64,000 nucleotides of DNA, from contig NC_083534.1 in NCBI RefSeq assembly GCF_032362555.1, forward strand, positions 3,271,001 through 3,335,000. The letters are read 5' to 3'. The stretch is from Amyelois transitella (taxonomy: Eukaryota; Arthropoda; Insecta; Lepidoptera; Pyralidae). The stretch's first letter is position 1; each line of letters opens with the position of its first letter. Both the position numbers and the translations under genes were made by a program. Positions 11,362 through 21,820 of this stretch are shown one piece after another. The notes under the pieces were generated by a model, which had not been told where the DNA came from, did no database searches, and saw nothing but the letters and a program-made list of their open reading frames with translations.

Positions 11362-11619
11362 AATCACGTCCCATATCCCTTGCGGGGTAGACAGAGCCAA
11401 TAGTGTTGAAAAAGACTGATAGGCCGTGTTCAGATGTTTGGCTTAATGATACAATTGAGATTCAAATAGTGACAGGACTGACAGGTTGCTAGCGCGTCGC
11501 CTCAAAGAAGAATCCCAAGTTGGTACGCCTATCCCTTAGTCGCCTTTTACGACATTCATGGGAACGAAATGGAGTGGTCCTATTTTTATTTTTTTTGGTG
11601 CCGGGAACCACACGGCACT
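11362..11619 (-). repeat. HT repeat, full-length
   Basis: Reverse copy with a small local duplication (gacaggactgacagg). It ends ggtgccgggaaccacacggcac. Confidence 0.8.
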
Positions 11620-11788
11620 AATAATACATGCATAAATACCTTAACCAATATTGAATAAAGAAAAACATGTAATTAAGGTTATAACGCCTCATCTCTGTAA
11701 ATAGCTAACCGATGACAAATATCTATGACCGCATCGCTTACATGTTACAGGACAAATAAGTCACGAACTTCCTATTATATATTAATAC

Positions 11789-12053
11789 TAGCTATGCCCG
11801 CGACTTCGTCCGCGTGGAATAGTTATTTTGGGCATCATTGAAGCCCTCTAGGATGATTATTTTCCCCGTTCTTTTCACATTTTCCATTATTTCTTTGCTC
11901 CTTATAGTTGCAGCGTGATGTTGTATAGCTTAAAGCCTTCCTCGATAAATGGTCTATTCAACGCAAAAAGATTTTTTCAATTCGAACCAGTAGTTCCTGA
12001 GATTAGCGCGTTCAAACAAACAAACTCTTCAGCTTTATAATATTAGTATAGAT
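11789..12053 (-). repeat. CGA repeat, full-length
   Basis: Reverse copy from agctatgcccgcgacttcgtccgcg to ctttataatattagtatag. Confidence 0.8.
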
Positions 12054-12204
12054 TTATAAATTACTTACATTTTTCTTAGACAACACAGCATAAGGACAAG
12101 ACGATGAGGTAATGTGAATGTTGTGCATTAGGATAAATTATAAATACATTCAGTTCATCTCGTTCATTCATTCGTCCCGTATATTTTTGTTTATTTATAA
12201 TTAT

Positions 12205-12445
12205 GCGCCGTGTGGTTCCCGGCACATAATTATAATAATAAAAAACTTTAGAATAGGACCACACCATCTCTCTTCCATGTATTTCGTAAAAGGCTACTAT
12301 GGGATAGGCTAATAAACTTAGGATTCTTCTTTAGGCGACGGGAACCTGCCACTATTTGAGTCCATCCATTAGCCATACACCTGAACGTGGCGTTTCATTG
12401 TTTTCAAGTCTACCCCGCAAGGGATAAAGACGTGACTACTTATAT
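12205..12445 (+). repeat. HT repeat, diverged
   Basis: Head gccgtgtggttcccggcac followed by a body with several changes; the tail end is degraded. Confidence 0.7.
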
Positions 12446-12467
12446 ATGAAAAAAAATTTTTTTGAAT

Positions 12468-12730
12468 GCGTTGTGTGGTTCCCGGCACCAATACAAAAAA
12501 TAATAGGACCACTCCATCTCTTTCCCATGGATGTCGTAAAAGCCGACTAAGGGATAGGCTTACAAACTTAGGATTCTTTTTTAGGCGATGGATTAGCACA
12601 CTATCATTATTTGAATCTCAATTCTATGATTAAGCTAAATAGCAGAATGTGGCCATTCACTCTTTTCAAGACTGTTGGCTCTGTCTACCCCGCAAGGGAT
12701 ATAGACGTGACCATATGTATTTACGTATGT
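12468..12730 (+). repeat. HT repeat, full-length
   Basis: Complete copy with a slightly altered head (gcgttgtgtggttcccggcacc), ending catatgtatttacgtatg. Confidence 0.8.
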
Positions 12731-12973
12731 GTTTCTAAAAAAAATTCTGGCCACGAGAGAAATCGGTAGACCAATAACAATTCCGCCACTAGAGCACCAA
12801 AAAACAATTGAACCTGCCCTTTGTTTAGGACTCCGGTCCACACGTGGCCGGAGCATTGTGCAACCTGACCTGACGCCGGTAACATGACACCGTGTTTTAT
12901 GGTTTTTTAAAACTATTCAGTTCAGTATTCGGTCAGTTTGTCCAACGTCTGGTCTTTTGGTTATGTAAATAAC

Positions 12974-13224
12974 AACGGCCTCTGTGGCGCAGCGGTAGTA
13001 CGCTTGTCTGTGACACCGGAGGTCCCGGGTTCCAATCCCGGCCAGGGCAAGATGAGAAAAGAATTTTCTCTGATTGGCCTGGGTTTTGGGTGTTTATCTA
13101 TATAAGTATTTATTATAAAATATAGTATCGTTGAGTTATTATCTCGTAACACAAGTCTCGAACTTACTTCGAGGCTAACTCAATCTGTGTAATTTGTCCC
13201 GTATATATATTTATTTATTTATTT
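12974..13224 (+). repeat. tRNA-derived SINE
   Basis: Intact head with box A tggcgcagcggtag and box B gggttccaatcc, the full body and an attt-repeat tail. Confidence 0.85.
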
Positions 13225-13230
13225 AAAAAA

Positions 13231-13296
13231 ACTCAGCTAAACTATAGAAAATATCGATATGACGTCTTAACTAAAGTTGTTCAACCTGATGAGCAA
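13231..13296 (+). repeat. dispersed repeat, left part (split by an HT insertion)
   Basis: Together with 13571-13830 this matches the reverse complement of 23905-24190. The match breaks exactly at the HT repeat 13302-13565. Confidence 0.7.
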
Positions 13297-13301
13297 TTTC
13301 T

Positions 13302-13565
13302 ACATACATACATACATATGGTCACGTCTATATCCCTTGCGGGGTAGACAGAGCCAACAGTCTTGAAATGACTGAATGGCCACGTTCAGCTATTTGGCTT
13401 AATGATAGAATTGAGATTCAAATAGTGACAGATTGCTGGCCCATCGCTTGTAAAAAGAATCCCAAGTTTGTAAGCCTATCCCTTAGTCGCCTTTTACGAC
13501 ATCCATGGGAAAGAGATGGAGTGGCCCTATTCTTTTTTGTAATGGTGCCGGGAACCACACGGCAC
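13302..13565 (-). repeat. HT repeat, nested, ends defined by an empty-site comparison
   Basis: Inserted into another repeat whose uninterrupted copy is at 23905-24190. The 5-bp sequence tttct is present on both sides (13297-13301 and 13566-13570). The element runs from acatacatac to cacacggcac, 264 bp. Confidence 0.9.
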
Positions 13566-13570
13566 TTTCT

Positions 13571-13830
13571 ATTGGCGTATAAAAATCGAAGATCTGAAAC
13601 ACCTGATGCAGAACAATTATAGACCAGCTTAATCATGCGAATTATGGAAAAGTTGTTCAACCTGAAGAGCATTTTATATTGGCGAAAAAAAAAGGAAAAT
13701 TTCGATCATGTGACGTAGAAGGTAAAGGGACCAGCTACTCTGTAATAGGTACCGAAATTTGAGTAAATTTAATAACCCTAACCTTCGTATTTCCAATAAC
13801 ACGCAAACGGAGTTGCGGGCTTCGACCTGT
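13571..13830 (+). repeat. dispersed repeat, right part
   Basis: Continuation of the repeat split by the HT insertion (attggcgtataaaaatcgaagatc...acacgcaaacggagttgcggg). Confidence 0.7.
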
Positions 13831-13973
13831 AAAATGGTAGAATGTCTCGAAACTTTCCGTTATACAAAAATCTTAATTGTTCGTGTAATTACCAAGAAAT
13901 GACACGGTACCATACAGTTCGTGGGAAGCGTAGAATTTGTAATATACTTAATAATATGAAGCGAAAAATTGTA

Positions 13974-14235
13974 TTGCCGTGTGGTTACCCGCACCATTAC
14001 AAAAAAGAATAGGACTACTCTGCATCTCTTTCCCATGGATGTCGTTAAAGGCGACTAAGAGATACGCTTACGAACTTGTGATTGTTTTTAGGCGATCGGC
14101 TAGCAAACTGTCACTATTTAAATCTCAATTCTATCATTAAGCCAAATAGCTTAACGTGGCCTATCAGTCTTTTCAAAACTGTTGGCTCTGTCTACCCCAC
14201 AAGGCATATAGACGCGACAATATGTATGTATGTAA
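13974..14235 (+). repeat. HT repeat, full-length
   Basis: Head gccgtgtggttacccgcacc, normal body and TATG tail. Confidence 0.8.
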
Positions 14236-14349
14236 GAATTGTATTTTCCATATATATATATATATATATGTATATTATACGTACATTTTCCCACACCGTA
14301 AGAGCATCGGTTAGTATTCAAAAATAATGTACCTACGCATCTTCGAAAA

Positions 14350-14425
14350 TAGTCATTGGTACATGGGCCGAGGTGGGATTCGAACTTGTGCCTTTCGTAA
14401 GACAGTAAGAGAATTACTATATCTA
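14350..14425 (-). repeat. tRNA-SINE head remnant
   Basis: The minus strand has a box B-like aagttcgaatcccacc. The rest is too degraded to assign. Confidence 0.35.
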
Positions 14426-14825
14426 AAAAAAATTACTAACAAATTACGAAAGATACGAAGTGAAATATAGCCATTTAATATGTACAAGTCCGTTACTTGA
14501 CACAGATAGATAAGAACAATGCAGTGAGGCTCTGACGCCCTCGTAATAGAAAAAGAGGTAGAATCGTCCGAATAACCTTGAAGCCGTGATATCGCCCAGT
14601 ATGGTGAGATGACGCCATTTTGTTATTTTAACCGCAAAATGTCCGACAATAGAATAACACAGGGCTGTCGCAAATCAACTAGTATATATACCAACTTATA
14701 TTATAAATCCGAAAGTAAGTTTATTTGTTTGTTTGTTTGTTGTCTTTTCACGCGTTATCTTCTGTCTGCCGTGTGGTTCCCAATTCTATATTACAAAGTG
14801 AAAAGATTTCTTGCATGTAGTTTGT

Positions 14826-15031
14826 AACGAATTAATATGGAAGTGAAAGGTTTAAGAAATAGGGGAAGAATGAAAAAGAGATGGACGGATGGCGTAAAGG
14901 ACAGTATGAGGAGAAAGGGAGTGTCCAGTGAGATGGCAATTGACAGAAGTAATTGGAAAAAACTTACATACTGTGCCGACCCCACGATGAAAGAGGGAAA
15001 AGGTAACGACAAAGAAGTTTGTAACGTATAA
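14826..15031 (+). pseudogene. non-LTR retrotransposon 3'-coding remnant
   Basis: An open frame of 64 residues resembles the C-terminal end of endonuclease/reverse-transcriptase polyproteins, with a GRMKKRWTDGVKDSM segment followed by RSNWKKLTYCADP. No catalytic domain is left. I regard it as a fragment of an RTE- or R1-like element, not a host gene. Confidence 0.55.
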
Positions 15032-15536
15032 ACTCGAAAACTAACTAACTACACCAATTTTGACAAAATTTGACACAGAGATGTACAAAGCCAAAGGCAA
15101 ATGTAGAAATGTATATGGAAGCGAAGCATCGCGCAATCACCACATATTATAAAGTCCTATTTTCTCTGTTTGTATGTATGCATGCGCTTATCTCGGCAAG
15201 TCGTGGACGGATTTTGTTCCTGTTTGAAATATTGGAATAAGGGTTTTCAGAGGTTTATATCAATAAATACGCGTGCTAAGCCGGGGCGGGTCGATAGTGG
15301 TTTTCATAAAATAAAACACCTTTTATTAATTCAATAATCTTTCTAACAATGTGACAGCCCTATTTCACGTCTCATTTAATTAGCGGTGAAGCGGGAAAAA
15401 TAAATCCGTTGGTATCCGATATAATTGACTATTCCTGAATAAATAATTATAACATTTACAACAACAATAACAACCTGGAATTATTATTGAAATAATGTAA
15501 CTATAACGCGAACTTAAGACCTTTTATATTTTTTTG

Positions 15537-15765
15537 ACGGCCTCTGTGGCGCAGCGGTTGAACGTTTGTCTGTGACACCGGAGATCCCGGGTTCGAATCC
15601 CGGCCAGGGCATGATGAGAAATGAACTTTTTCTGATTGGCCTGGGTCTTGGATGTTTATCTACATAAGTATTTATTACAAAATATATGTAGTATCGTTGA
15701 AATAGTATCTCGTAACATAAGTCTCGCACTTACTTCGAGGCTAACTTAATCTGTATAATTTCTTA
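15537..15765 (+). repeat. tRNA-derived SINE
   Basis: Head tggcgcagcggttgaacg with box B gggttcgaatcc and the standard body. Confidence 0.85.
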
Positions 15766-15879
15766 ATTTCTATTAAATTGTGAATCGATAACTAATCGAA
15801 CACTAATTAACCGATTTTGACGCTCCACTAATAAGCCTAGACGAAAGTACATTGATCAAATCGAAGACGTTCTAGCAAA

Positions 15880-16036
15880 AGGTCAGGTCAAGAAGAGTAC
15901 CCGATACCGACGAACTTGCATGAAGAGGGTTATGAATGCGGATGAAGCGAAAAAAGTGTGCAGGGATCGTGGCAAGTGGAAAGATGTGGCCTCTGCCTAC
16001 CCCTCCGGGAAAGAGGCGTGATTTATGCATGTATGT
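15880..16036 (+). repeat. GT repeat
   Basis: Contains tgcagggatcgtggcaagtggaaagatg, then ctctgcctacccctccggg and a tail of atgcatgtatgta. Other copies are at 39995-40170, 47065-47193 and 48596-48672. Confidence 0.7.
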
Positions 16037-16435
16037 ACTAATAAAAAAATATATTTAGACAGATCCCATATATGTTTTAATTATTCTGCTGCGATTTTAA
16101 TAAAAATTTGTAAAAATATAGCTGTTAAATTAATCGAGGCTCAAAGCTACTTTTTTCTAGAAATTTCCACGGGAGCGACGTCTCAGGCGAAACCAAATAC
16201 ATTATATAGATCAAGATCACTGCATCACCCAAATGATGTCACCAGTAAGAACTCCAATCTCGGCGTCTGCCTTATCTCGACGACCTTAAAATGAGCGTTT
16301 GGTCAACATAATTTTACTATGTATGTTAGAATCTACGGTAACAACATATACATTGTTACACCGCTGCTGCAAGAATATTTATAATGTTTTTAGAAGGCGA
16401 AAGACAAATAGAGATCCCAAATGTTCCTTTGTTAC
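16037..16435. other. no gene seen
   Basis: Open frames of 84-89 residues here carry no motif that I recognise and have no splice context. Confidence 0.4.
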
Positions 16436-16510
16436 GGTAGGCAGAGACTACATCTTTCCACTTGCCACGATCTCTGCATACTTCCTTCGCTTGATCCACA
16501 TTCATAACTC
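16436..16510 (-). repeat. GT repeat fragment
   Basis: Reverse, diverged copy (ggcagagactacatctttccacttgccacgatctctgcat). Confidence 0.55.
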
Positions 16511-16555
16511 TCTTCATGCAAGCTCGGCGGTTTCGGATACAAGAGGAACTTGAGT

Positions 16556-16650
16556 TTACAAGCCCTTAATCGCCTTTTACGACATCCTTGGGGAAGACGT
16601 GGAGTGGTAATATTCTTTTTTCCTATTGATGCCTGTAACCACGCGGCACG
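16556..16650 (-). repeat. HT repeat, 5' third
   Basis: Reverse fragment (cttaatcgccttttacgacatcc...aaccacgcggcac). Confidence 0.6.
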
Positions 16651-16816
16651 ATATGGAGTGCCTTCGCGTGAAAAGAAATTTATGGTGGTCACGACCCCCA
16701 TGAGTCACGAGGAATCGACGTAGAAGGAGAAGAAGCTACTACCTTGTTCCTCCCTCCTGGCGTTAGTTTCGGATCCACTCCTATCTGAAGAGACGCTTGG
16801 GAATGCGCTTTTATCT

Positions 16817-17097
16817 ATGACTAGCCGTGCCCGCGACTTCGTCCGCGTGGAATAGTTATTTTGGGCATCACTAAAGCCCTCAAGGATGAATCATTTTACC
16901 CGTTTTTTTTTCCAGATGTTCCATTATTTCTTTGCTCCTTAAAGTTGCAGCGTGATGTTATAAAGCCTAAAGCCTTCTTCGATAAATGGTCTATTCAATG
17001 CAAAAAGATTTTTTCAATTCGAACTAGTAGTTCCTTAGATTAGCGCGTTCAAACAAACAAACAAAGAAACTCTTCAGCTTAATTATATTAGTATAGA
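16817..17097 (-). repeat. CGA repeat, full-length
   Basis: Reverse copy with both characteristic ends. Confidence 0.8.
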
Positions 17098-17104
17098 TTT
17101 TGCC

Positions 17105-17200
17105 AACGTAGTAAGGTACGCGCGACGCCATATTTATCGCGCGGAAATCTATCACTGTCTCCGTTTCACGTTATAATAAAAAGCGAAACAGCGATAATTA
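17105..17200 (-). repeat. dispersed repeat shared with 57330-57420
   Basis: The reverse complement shares tcgctgtttcgctttttattat and gcgtcgcgcg, in order, with 57338-57418. Confidence 0.6.
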
Positions 17201-17374
17201 AGTTAGTCAATATTCGAACCGAAAGTTACTGGTCGACTTAGTAAATCCTCGCGGTATGTCTAGTATGCAGTCGACCTTGGTAGTTCTAATGACATCATAG
17301 TAGCAAACAGATTACGCTGACAACAGCCCTTTAATCCTTCAACACTATAAAAAATGAATATAAATGTATATATA

Positions 17375-17500
17375 AAAAAATAAATAACATAAATATATAC
17401 GGGACAAATCACACAAGCCGCAAGCCTTGATCGAAATAAGTTCGTGACTTTTGTTACGAGATACTAACTCAATGATACTTTATTTCATTAGATAAACATG
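17375..17500 (-). repeat. tRNA-SINE, head missing
   Basis: Reverse body and tail only (cgggacaaatcacacaag...gttacgagatactaactcaatgatac). The tRNA head is absent. Confidence 0.65.
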
Positions 17501-17556
17501 TTCTCTGCCTACCCCTCCAGGAAAGAGGCGTGATTTTATGTATGTATGTATAAACA
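17501..17556 (+). repeat. GT repeat 3' end
   Basis: Contains tctctgcctacccctccaggaaagaggcgtg followed by a TATG tail. Confidence 0.55.
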
Positions 17557-17599
17557 TATACGGTATACACTTTTAATACATTTTTATACGGTATACACA

Positions 17600-17885
17600 A
17601 ACTTGCAATAAAGTCTTTTTCCCTTAAGGGGTAGACAGAGCCAACAGTCTTAAAAAGTTGGTAGACTGTTGAAAAGACTTAAAATGTTTAGTTGATTAGA
17701 AAAGTGACAGCCATATCCCATCGTCTGAAAGACCTTTAAAAAGGCACTTTAGAAACACAACATAACCTATAATCACGTCAATATCTCCTGCGGGATAGAC
17801 AGAGCCAACAGTCATCAAAAGACTGGAAGGCCATGCTATCTGCATCCATAGAAAATATATGGGGTGGTCCTTAATCGGGAACAAC
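17600..17885 (-). repeat. HT repeat(s), strongly diverged
   Basis: Two partial reverse HT segments in series (ttaaggggtagacagagccaacagtctt and tatctcctgcgggatagacagagcc). The second ends near gggaacaacacagcgc. Confidence 0.5.
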
Positions 17886-17959
17886 ACAGCGCTGATTTTT
17901 CATAAATGTCATATTTCTATTCCCTCTCAGCCTAACTTTTTGGCTTACATCAGGGATAG

Positions 17960-18190
17960 ATACATTACAATAATAAGACATATTCCTTGGAGACATATGT
18001 TCCTAATAATCTGGTAGCAAAAGATATAAAATCTTCTATTAGCTTATGGGCTAGAAATTTGCTGTTCAAATCTGAATACAATACTGATGATACCAGTACC
18101 AGTTCCATGCGGTCATACCCGGTAAAGGAGAAATATGTAATAATAGGATTATGTTTGGTGGAAGGTCAGATCAGATCAAGAGTACCCTAA
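17960..18190 (+). other. open segment of unknown nature
   Basis: About 75 codons are open, beginning HYNNKTYSLETYVPNN and ending QIRSRVP before a stop. No initiating ATG, no convincing splice acceptor and no family match that I recognise. It could be a decayed exon or chance. Confidence 0.2.
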
Positions 18191-18221
18191 ACTGGCAAGA
18201 TTGCATATAAGTTTTAGAAAA

Positions 18222-18395
18222 TAACTAGCTGTGCCCGTAACTTCATCCGCGTGGAATAGTTATTTTGCGCATCATTGAAGCTCTCAAGTATGAATAATAT
18301 TCCCTTTTTTTTCACATTTTCCCTTATTTCTTTGCTCCTAAAACTTGCAGTGTGGTGTTATATAGCCTAAAGCCTTCCTCGATAAATGGTCTTGT
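18222..18395 (-). repeat. CGA repeat, truncated
   Basis: Reverse copy with the ctgtgcccgtaacttcatccgcg end intact. It breaks off after cctcgataaatggtct. Confidence 0.7.
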
Positions 18396-18516
18396 GTAAC
18401 GATGTGTAACGGTTATATTCTGTGCCAACAACATGATTTGTCAAACAGAAGATTATACACGGATGATGTAGATTGATTGTCTTACATATACATCCACATT
18501 CAGAAGGTTTGGTGCA

Positions 18517-18540
18517 AGAACAAGGCTGCAGCCTTGTTCT
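18517..18540. repeat. 24-bp perfect palindrome
   Basis: Arms of 12 bp (agaacaaggctg) and no spacer. It lies in otherwise unique sequence. Confidence 0.8.
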
Positions 18541-19010
18541 GCCTGGAGTGCCTTTGCTATGAGACTATAAGAGCAACTTGAGATAGTAACAACCTCCAAT
18601 CATGACGAACTGTTATAGAAAAAGGCTGAAGTGTCCAACATAAATAATGTTTTTCTTCAAAACAACAAGTTTTTACCAGTAACGCCATCTATCTTAAACT
18701 TTGTGTAATGCATCCTTGCCAAAACAAACTTATCAATTTATTGTATTGATTTTCTTTATTTATCATTCGAAACGAATTAGTCAATGATAACAAATATATA
18801 ACAAGCCGGAATCATTTATCTACAACTGTTATGTTATGATTAGCATATTATTTATACCTGCGTTTGTTAGACAACGTAAACATTCCAATATAAATAACTT
18901 ACGCTCAACTTTTTTGACTAGTTTCGGTAAAATAAATGAATTTTAAACTAAACACTTAGGCAATGTGTCGTTCAAGCCATAAACTTAACTCTAACTTAAC
19001 ATTCACTTAC
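18541..19010. other. no gene seen
   Basis: AT-rich; no exon identified. If the promoter at 19011-19330 is real, this is first-intron sequence of its gene. Confidence 0.4.
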
Positions 19011-19330
19011 CTTACGTAGGGCGGGCAATGTCCTCTTTTTTGCAAATTCCACTTAGATATCCACAATACTATTCACACACAAAACACAATGTTTATAATG
19101 CAAATAACTTTTCAAAAACAAATAAGCTATACCCAAAACACACAGTTTTATACAGTTTTAGAGGCGATTCGTAATTATCAAAAGTTTCATGGAAAGTAAG
19201 TCGGCGTTTCAAGTTACGACTTCTTACAAAGTTGTTTGACTTGACAGTTAAAGTTTGGCATGACGCATGACACGCAGCACAGGCATGTTTTATTTGACAG
19301 TGACCGTTTAAAACATTTTTTGACTTTGAC
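19011..19330 (-). promoter_or_regulatory. candidate promoter and 5' exon of an unseen minus-strand gene
   Basis: On the minus strand a cluster of TGTCAA/TGACA motifs (about 19240-19335) is followed by a TATAAAA box at 19146-19152. The presumed 5' exon ends at a consensus donor AAG|GTAAGTG (exon end 19011). No convincing ATG precedes the donor in the expected exon, so this exon would be non-coding. I could not identify a downstream coding exon. Transcript evidence is lacking, so this is inference. Confidence 0.35.
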
Positions 19331-19396
19331 ATTATATAAAACGTTTTTTATTTTCTTAATAGTTTACGGGCCATGGATACATGCGAAAAAGATTTC

Positions 19397-19596
19397 ATAC
19401 ATACATACATATAATTACGTCTATATCCCCTGCGGGATAGACAGAGCCAACAATCTTTGAAAGACTGATGACGGGCACGTTCAGCTATTTGGCTTTAAGA
19501 TATAATTGAGATTCTAATAGTGACAGGTTATTAGGCCACATGTGAAAGAGATGGAGTAGTCCTATTTTTTTCTATTAGTGCCGGGAACCAACGGCG
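19397..19596 (-). repeat. HT repeat, internally deleted
   Basis: Reverse copy. The middle third is missing between gacaggttattaggcc and acatgtgaaagagatgg. Confidence 0.7.
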
Positions 19597-19842
19597 GCCG
19601 GGAAACACAAAATATTTTAATGAACAGTTTATTATTAACATGTGGATGTAGGAGATGTAAGCGAGTCAGGGAGTAGGCACATTCATCTAATGTAGCTTTT
19701 ATGGCTGAAGTTCCCCTGCAAAAGTTACGGAAAGCAAACTTACCCGATACAGGATAATAATTTTAATAAGCGATAGTTACAAATAATACTTAGCTTCTAT
19801 CGCGAAGAGGATTAAACCCCATTTCTCTCCTGGGCTCAATGG

Positions 19843-21167
19843 TACTACTCTGTCAAGAAAGTAGCAGGAAAAGATCAATAATACACTAACTGTTTGTTAT
19901 TCATCCAAATTTATTTTATCACCTTCAAAATATGCTCCTTTAGAAACGATACACTTACGCCAACGAATAATCCAATCATCAAAACATTTTTTAAACGCTG
20001 TTTCCGGAATTGAGGTCAGTTCTCGCCGCGAATTCTCTTCTATGTCTTCTACCGATTGAAAACGGGTGCCACGAAGTGGTAATTTGAGTTTAGGAAAAAG
20101 AAAAAAGTCGGCTGGAGCCATATCTGGTGAATATGGTGGTTGCTCGATGGTATTTGTTGAGTGTTTGGTTAAAAATTCGTTCACAATGATGGCCTTGTGC
20201 GAAGGTGCATTATCATGGTGCAAAATCCAAGAATTTTCTTTCCACAAATCTGGCCTTTTTCGTCGGATTTGCTCTCTTAAACGCCGCATAACACTCAAAT
20301 AATATTCCTTATTTACCGTTTGACCTTCCGGCAAGAATTCCGAGTGCACAACACCGCGATATTCAAAGAAAACAGTCAACATGACTTTGACTTTTGAACG
20401 ACTTTGGCGTGGTTTTTTCGGTTTCGGTTCAGTTGGAAGGCGCCACTCCGAAGCTTGTTGACTAGTTTGCATGTCAAACTCGTAAACCCACGTCTCGTCA
20501 CCAGTAACAATGCGTTTCATGAATGTTGGGTCGGAATTGACTCGTTCTAGCATGTCCTCAGCGACTCTCATGCGATTGAGTTTTTGAAAAAAATTCAGGT
20601 CTTTTGGGACTAGCCGAGCGGCAACATGTTTCATACCCAAATTATTAGTTAAAATGGTACGGATCGACTCGTGAGATACAGAAAGTTCGGTGGCTATCTC
20701 TCTCAAAGTTGAATGAGGATTTTCAGTCACTATTTCCTTCACTTTTGCGATGTTAACTTCAGTTGCAGACGTTGATGGCCTACCAGAGCGAGGCAAATCT
20801 TCTATCACATCTCGACCGCTTTTGAACGCTTTGTACCACTCATAAGCACGAGTTTTTGATAAAGTCGATTCACCGTAAGCCTTCTGTAACATTTTCAGTG
20901 ACTCCGAACACGATATTCCATTGGCAATGCAAAATTTAAGACAAACTCTTTGTTCGATGTTTTTATCCATTATGAAATTAGCAATACACACTAGATATGA
21001 TATAACTAAAAATAGCACTGTATTTAATGTAAACAACAGATGCAACTCAAACTCCGCGCCAAAATGGAAAACAGTTGTGCCAATCTAACAACAACAAAAA
21101 AAACAAAAATTTGAATTTGGAACCATAAATAAATAATCCATTCCCGATACTTTTCTGACTGAATGTA
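19843..21167 (-). mobile_element. mariner transposon with intact transposase
   Basis: A DNA transposon of about 1.3 kb flanked by TA at 19843-19844 and 21166-21167. The inverted ends are imperfect: left tactctgtcaagaaagtagcaggaa, and the right end read inward is attcagtcagaaaagtatcgggaa. The transposase frame fills most of the element. At its right side it abuts a dispersed repeat at 21175-21325. Confidence 0.85.
19897..20970 (-). CDS. mariner transposase (DD34D)
   Basis: A 357-residue transposase that would excise and reinsert the element at TA sites. The start is the ATG at 20970 (MDKNIEQ); the frame is open 25 codons further upstream but that stretch runs towards the inverted repeat. The N-terminal part (residues 1-115) has two helix-turn-helix-type regions for end binding, including a GRPSTS linker near residue 63. 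Catalytic residues are visible: D158 in TGDETW, D253 in HHDNAPSH and D288 in APADFF, with 34 residues between the last two, the mariner signature. YSPDMAP matches the mariner YSPDLAP motif. Length is normal for the family and there is no frameshift or stop, so it may be active or recently so. Subfamily is not settled by eye. Confidence 0.93.
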   Translation of the reverse strand: MDKNIEQRVCLKFCIANGISCSESLKMLQKAYGESTLSKTRAYEWYKAFKSGRDVIEDLPRSGRPSTSATEVNIAKVKEIVTENPHSTLREIATELSVSHESIRTILTNNLGMKHVAARLVPKDLNFFQKLNRMRVAEDMLERVNSDPTFMKRIVTGDETWVYEFDMQTSQQASEWRLPTEPKPKKPRQSRSKVKVMLTVFFEYRGVVHSEFLPEGQTVNKEYYLSVMRRLREQIRRKRPDLWKENSWILHHDNAPSHKAIIVNEFLTKHSTNTIEQPPYSPDMAPADFFLFPKLKLPLRGTRFQSVEDIEENSRRELTSIPETAFKKCFDDWIIRWRKCIVSKGAYFEGDKINLDE

Positions 21168-21174
21168 TTCCTAT

Positions 21175-21325
21175 TTTTACTACGCTTTTATTAGCTTGGG
21201 TTGTATGTATGTATGTATGTAGGTATGTATGTATGTATGTATGTATGTAACGGAATCTTTGAGCTTAATTTTCACTGATTTCTAAACGTCTGATCAACTT
21301 GGAACTTTGCACACGTATCAAGGAC
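21175..21325 (-). repeat. dispersed repeat with expanded TATG microsatellite
   Basis: Inverse copy of 10095-10230. It contains about 12 TATG units (21203-21250), against roughly 3 in the other copy. Confidence 0.75.
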
Positions 21326-21820
21326 CGATGACAATGCAATATTTTGATAAGAGTTTCTCATTATCCTTATTAAAACTGCCAGGATTAATAAATTCATTTT
21401 TAGATCCTTCGTATGAGAGTAAGAGAGACAGAGATAGCACCAGTGCCAGTAATCTCCATACAAGAAACCAAGAAGTTCTGACGTATAATGAGTCAAAAAG
21501 AGATGTAATATATTTCCATATAATGTTACTATTAACCTGAGGCTTCTTTATTTCATCGCATTGCTCCATTTAGAATTACCATTAGAAACCATAGTAGAAT
21601 TAGTAGAATATTTTAAAACAATAAAAAATATATAAGTAATAAAACAAAAGTAATAAATGAAAATTGAACAACTAAATTTACAAAAATACAAGAATAAAGT
21701 TACTACCTACAGAACTTTGCGATATTTAATACGTATTTAACATATTAATGCAATTCTTGAATTAACATTAGGTATCTTTTGCCTATTTATAATAGCAACA
21801 CTGTAATACTCGTTTAAGAC
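21326..21820. other. no gene seen
   Basis: AT-rich. Open frames on both strands overlap each other and lack motifs. Confidence 0.4.

Noticed and set aside
20066..20302. Plus-strand frame within the mariner
   Set aside because: Antisense shadow of the transposase.
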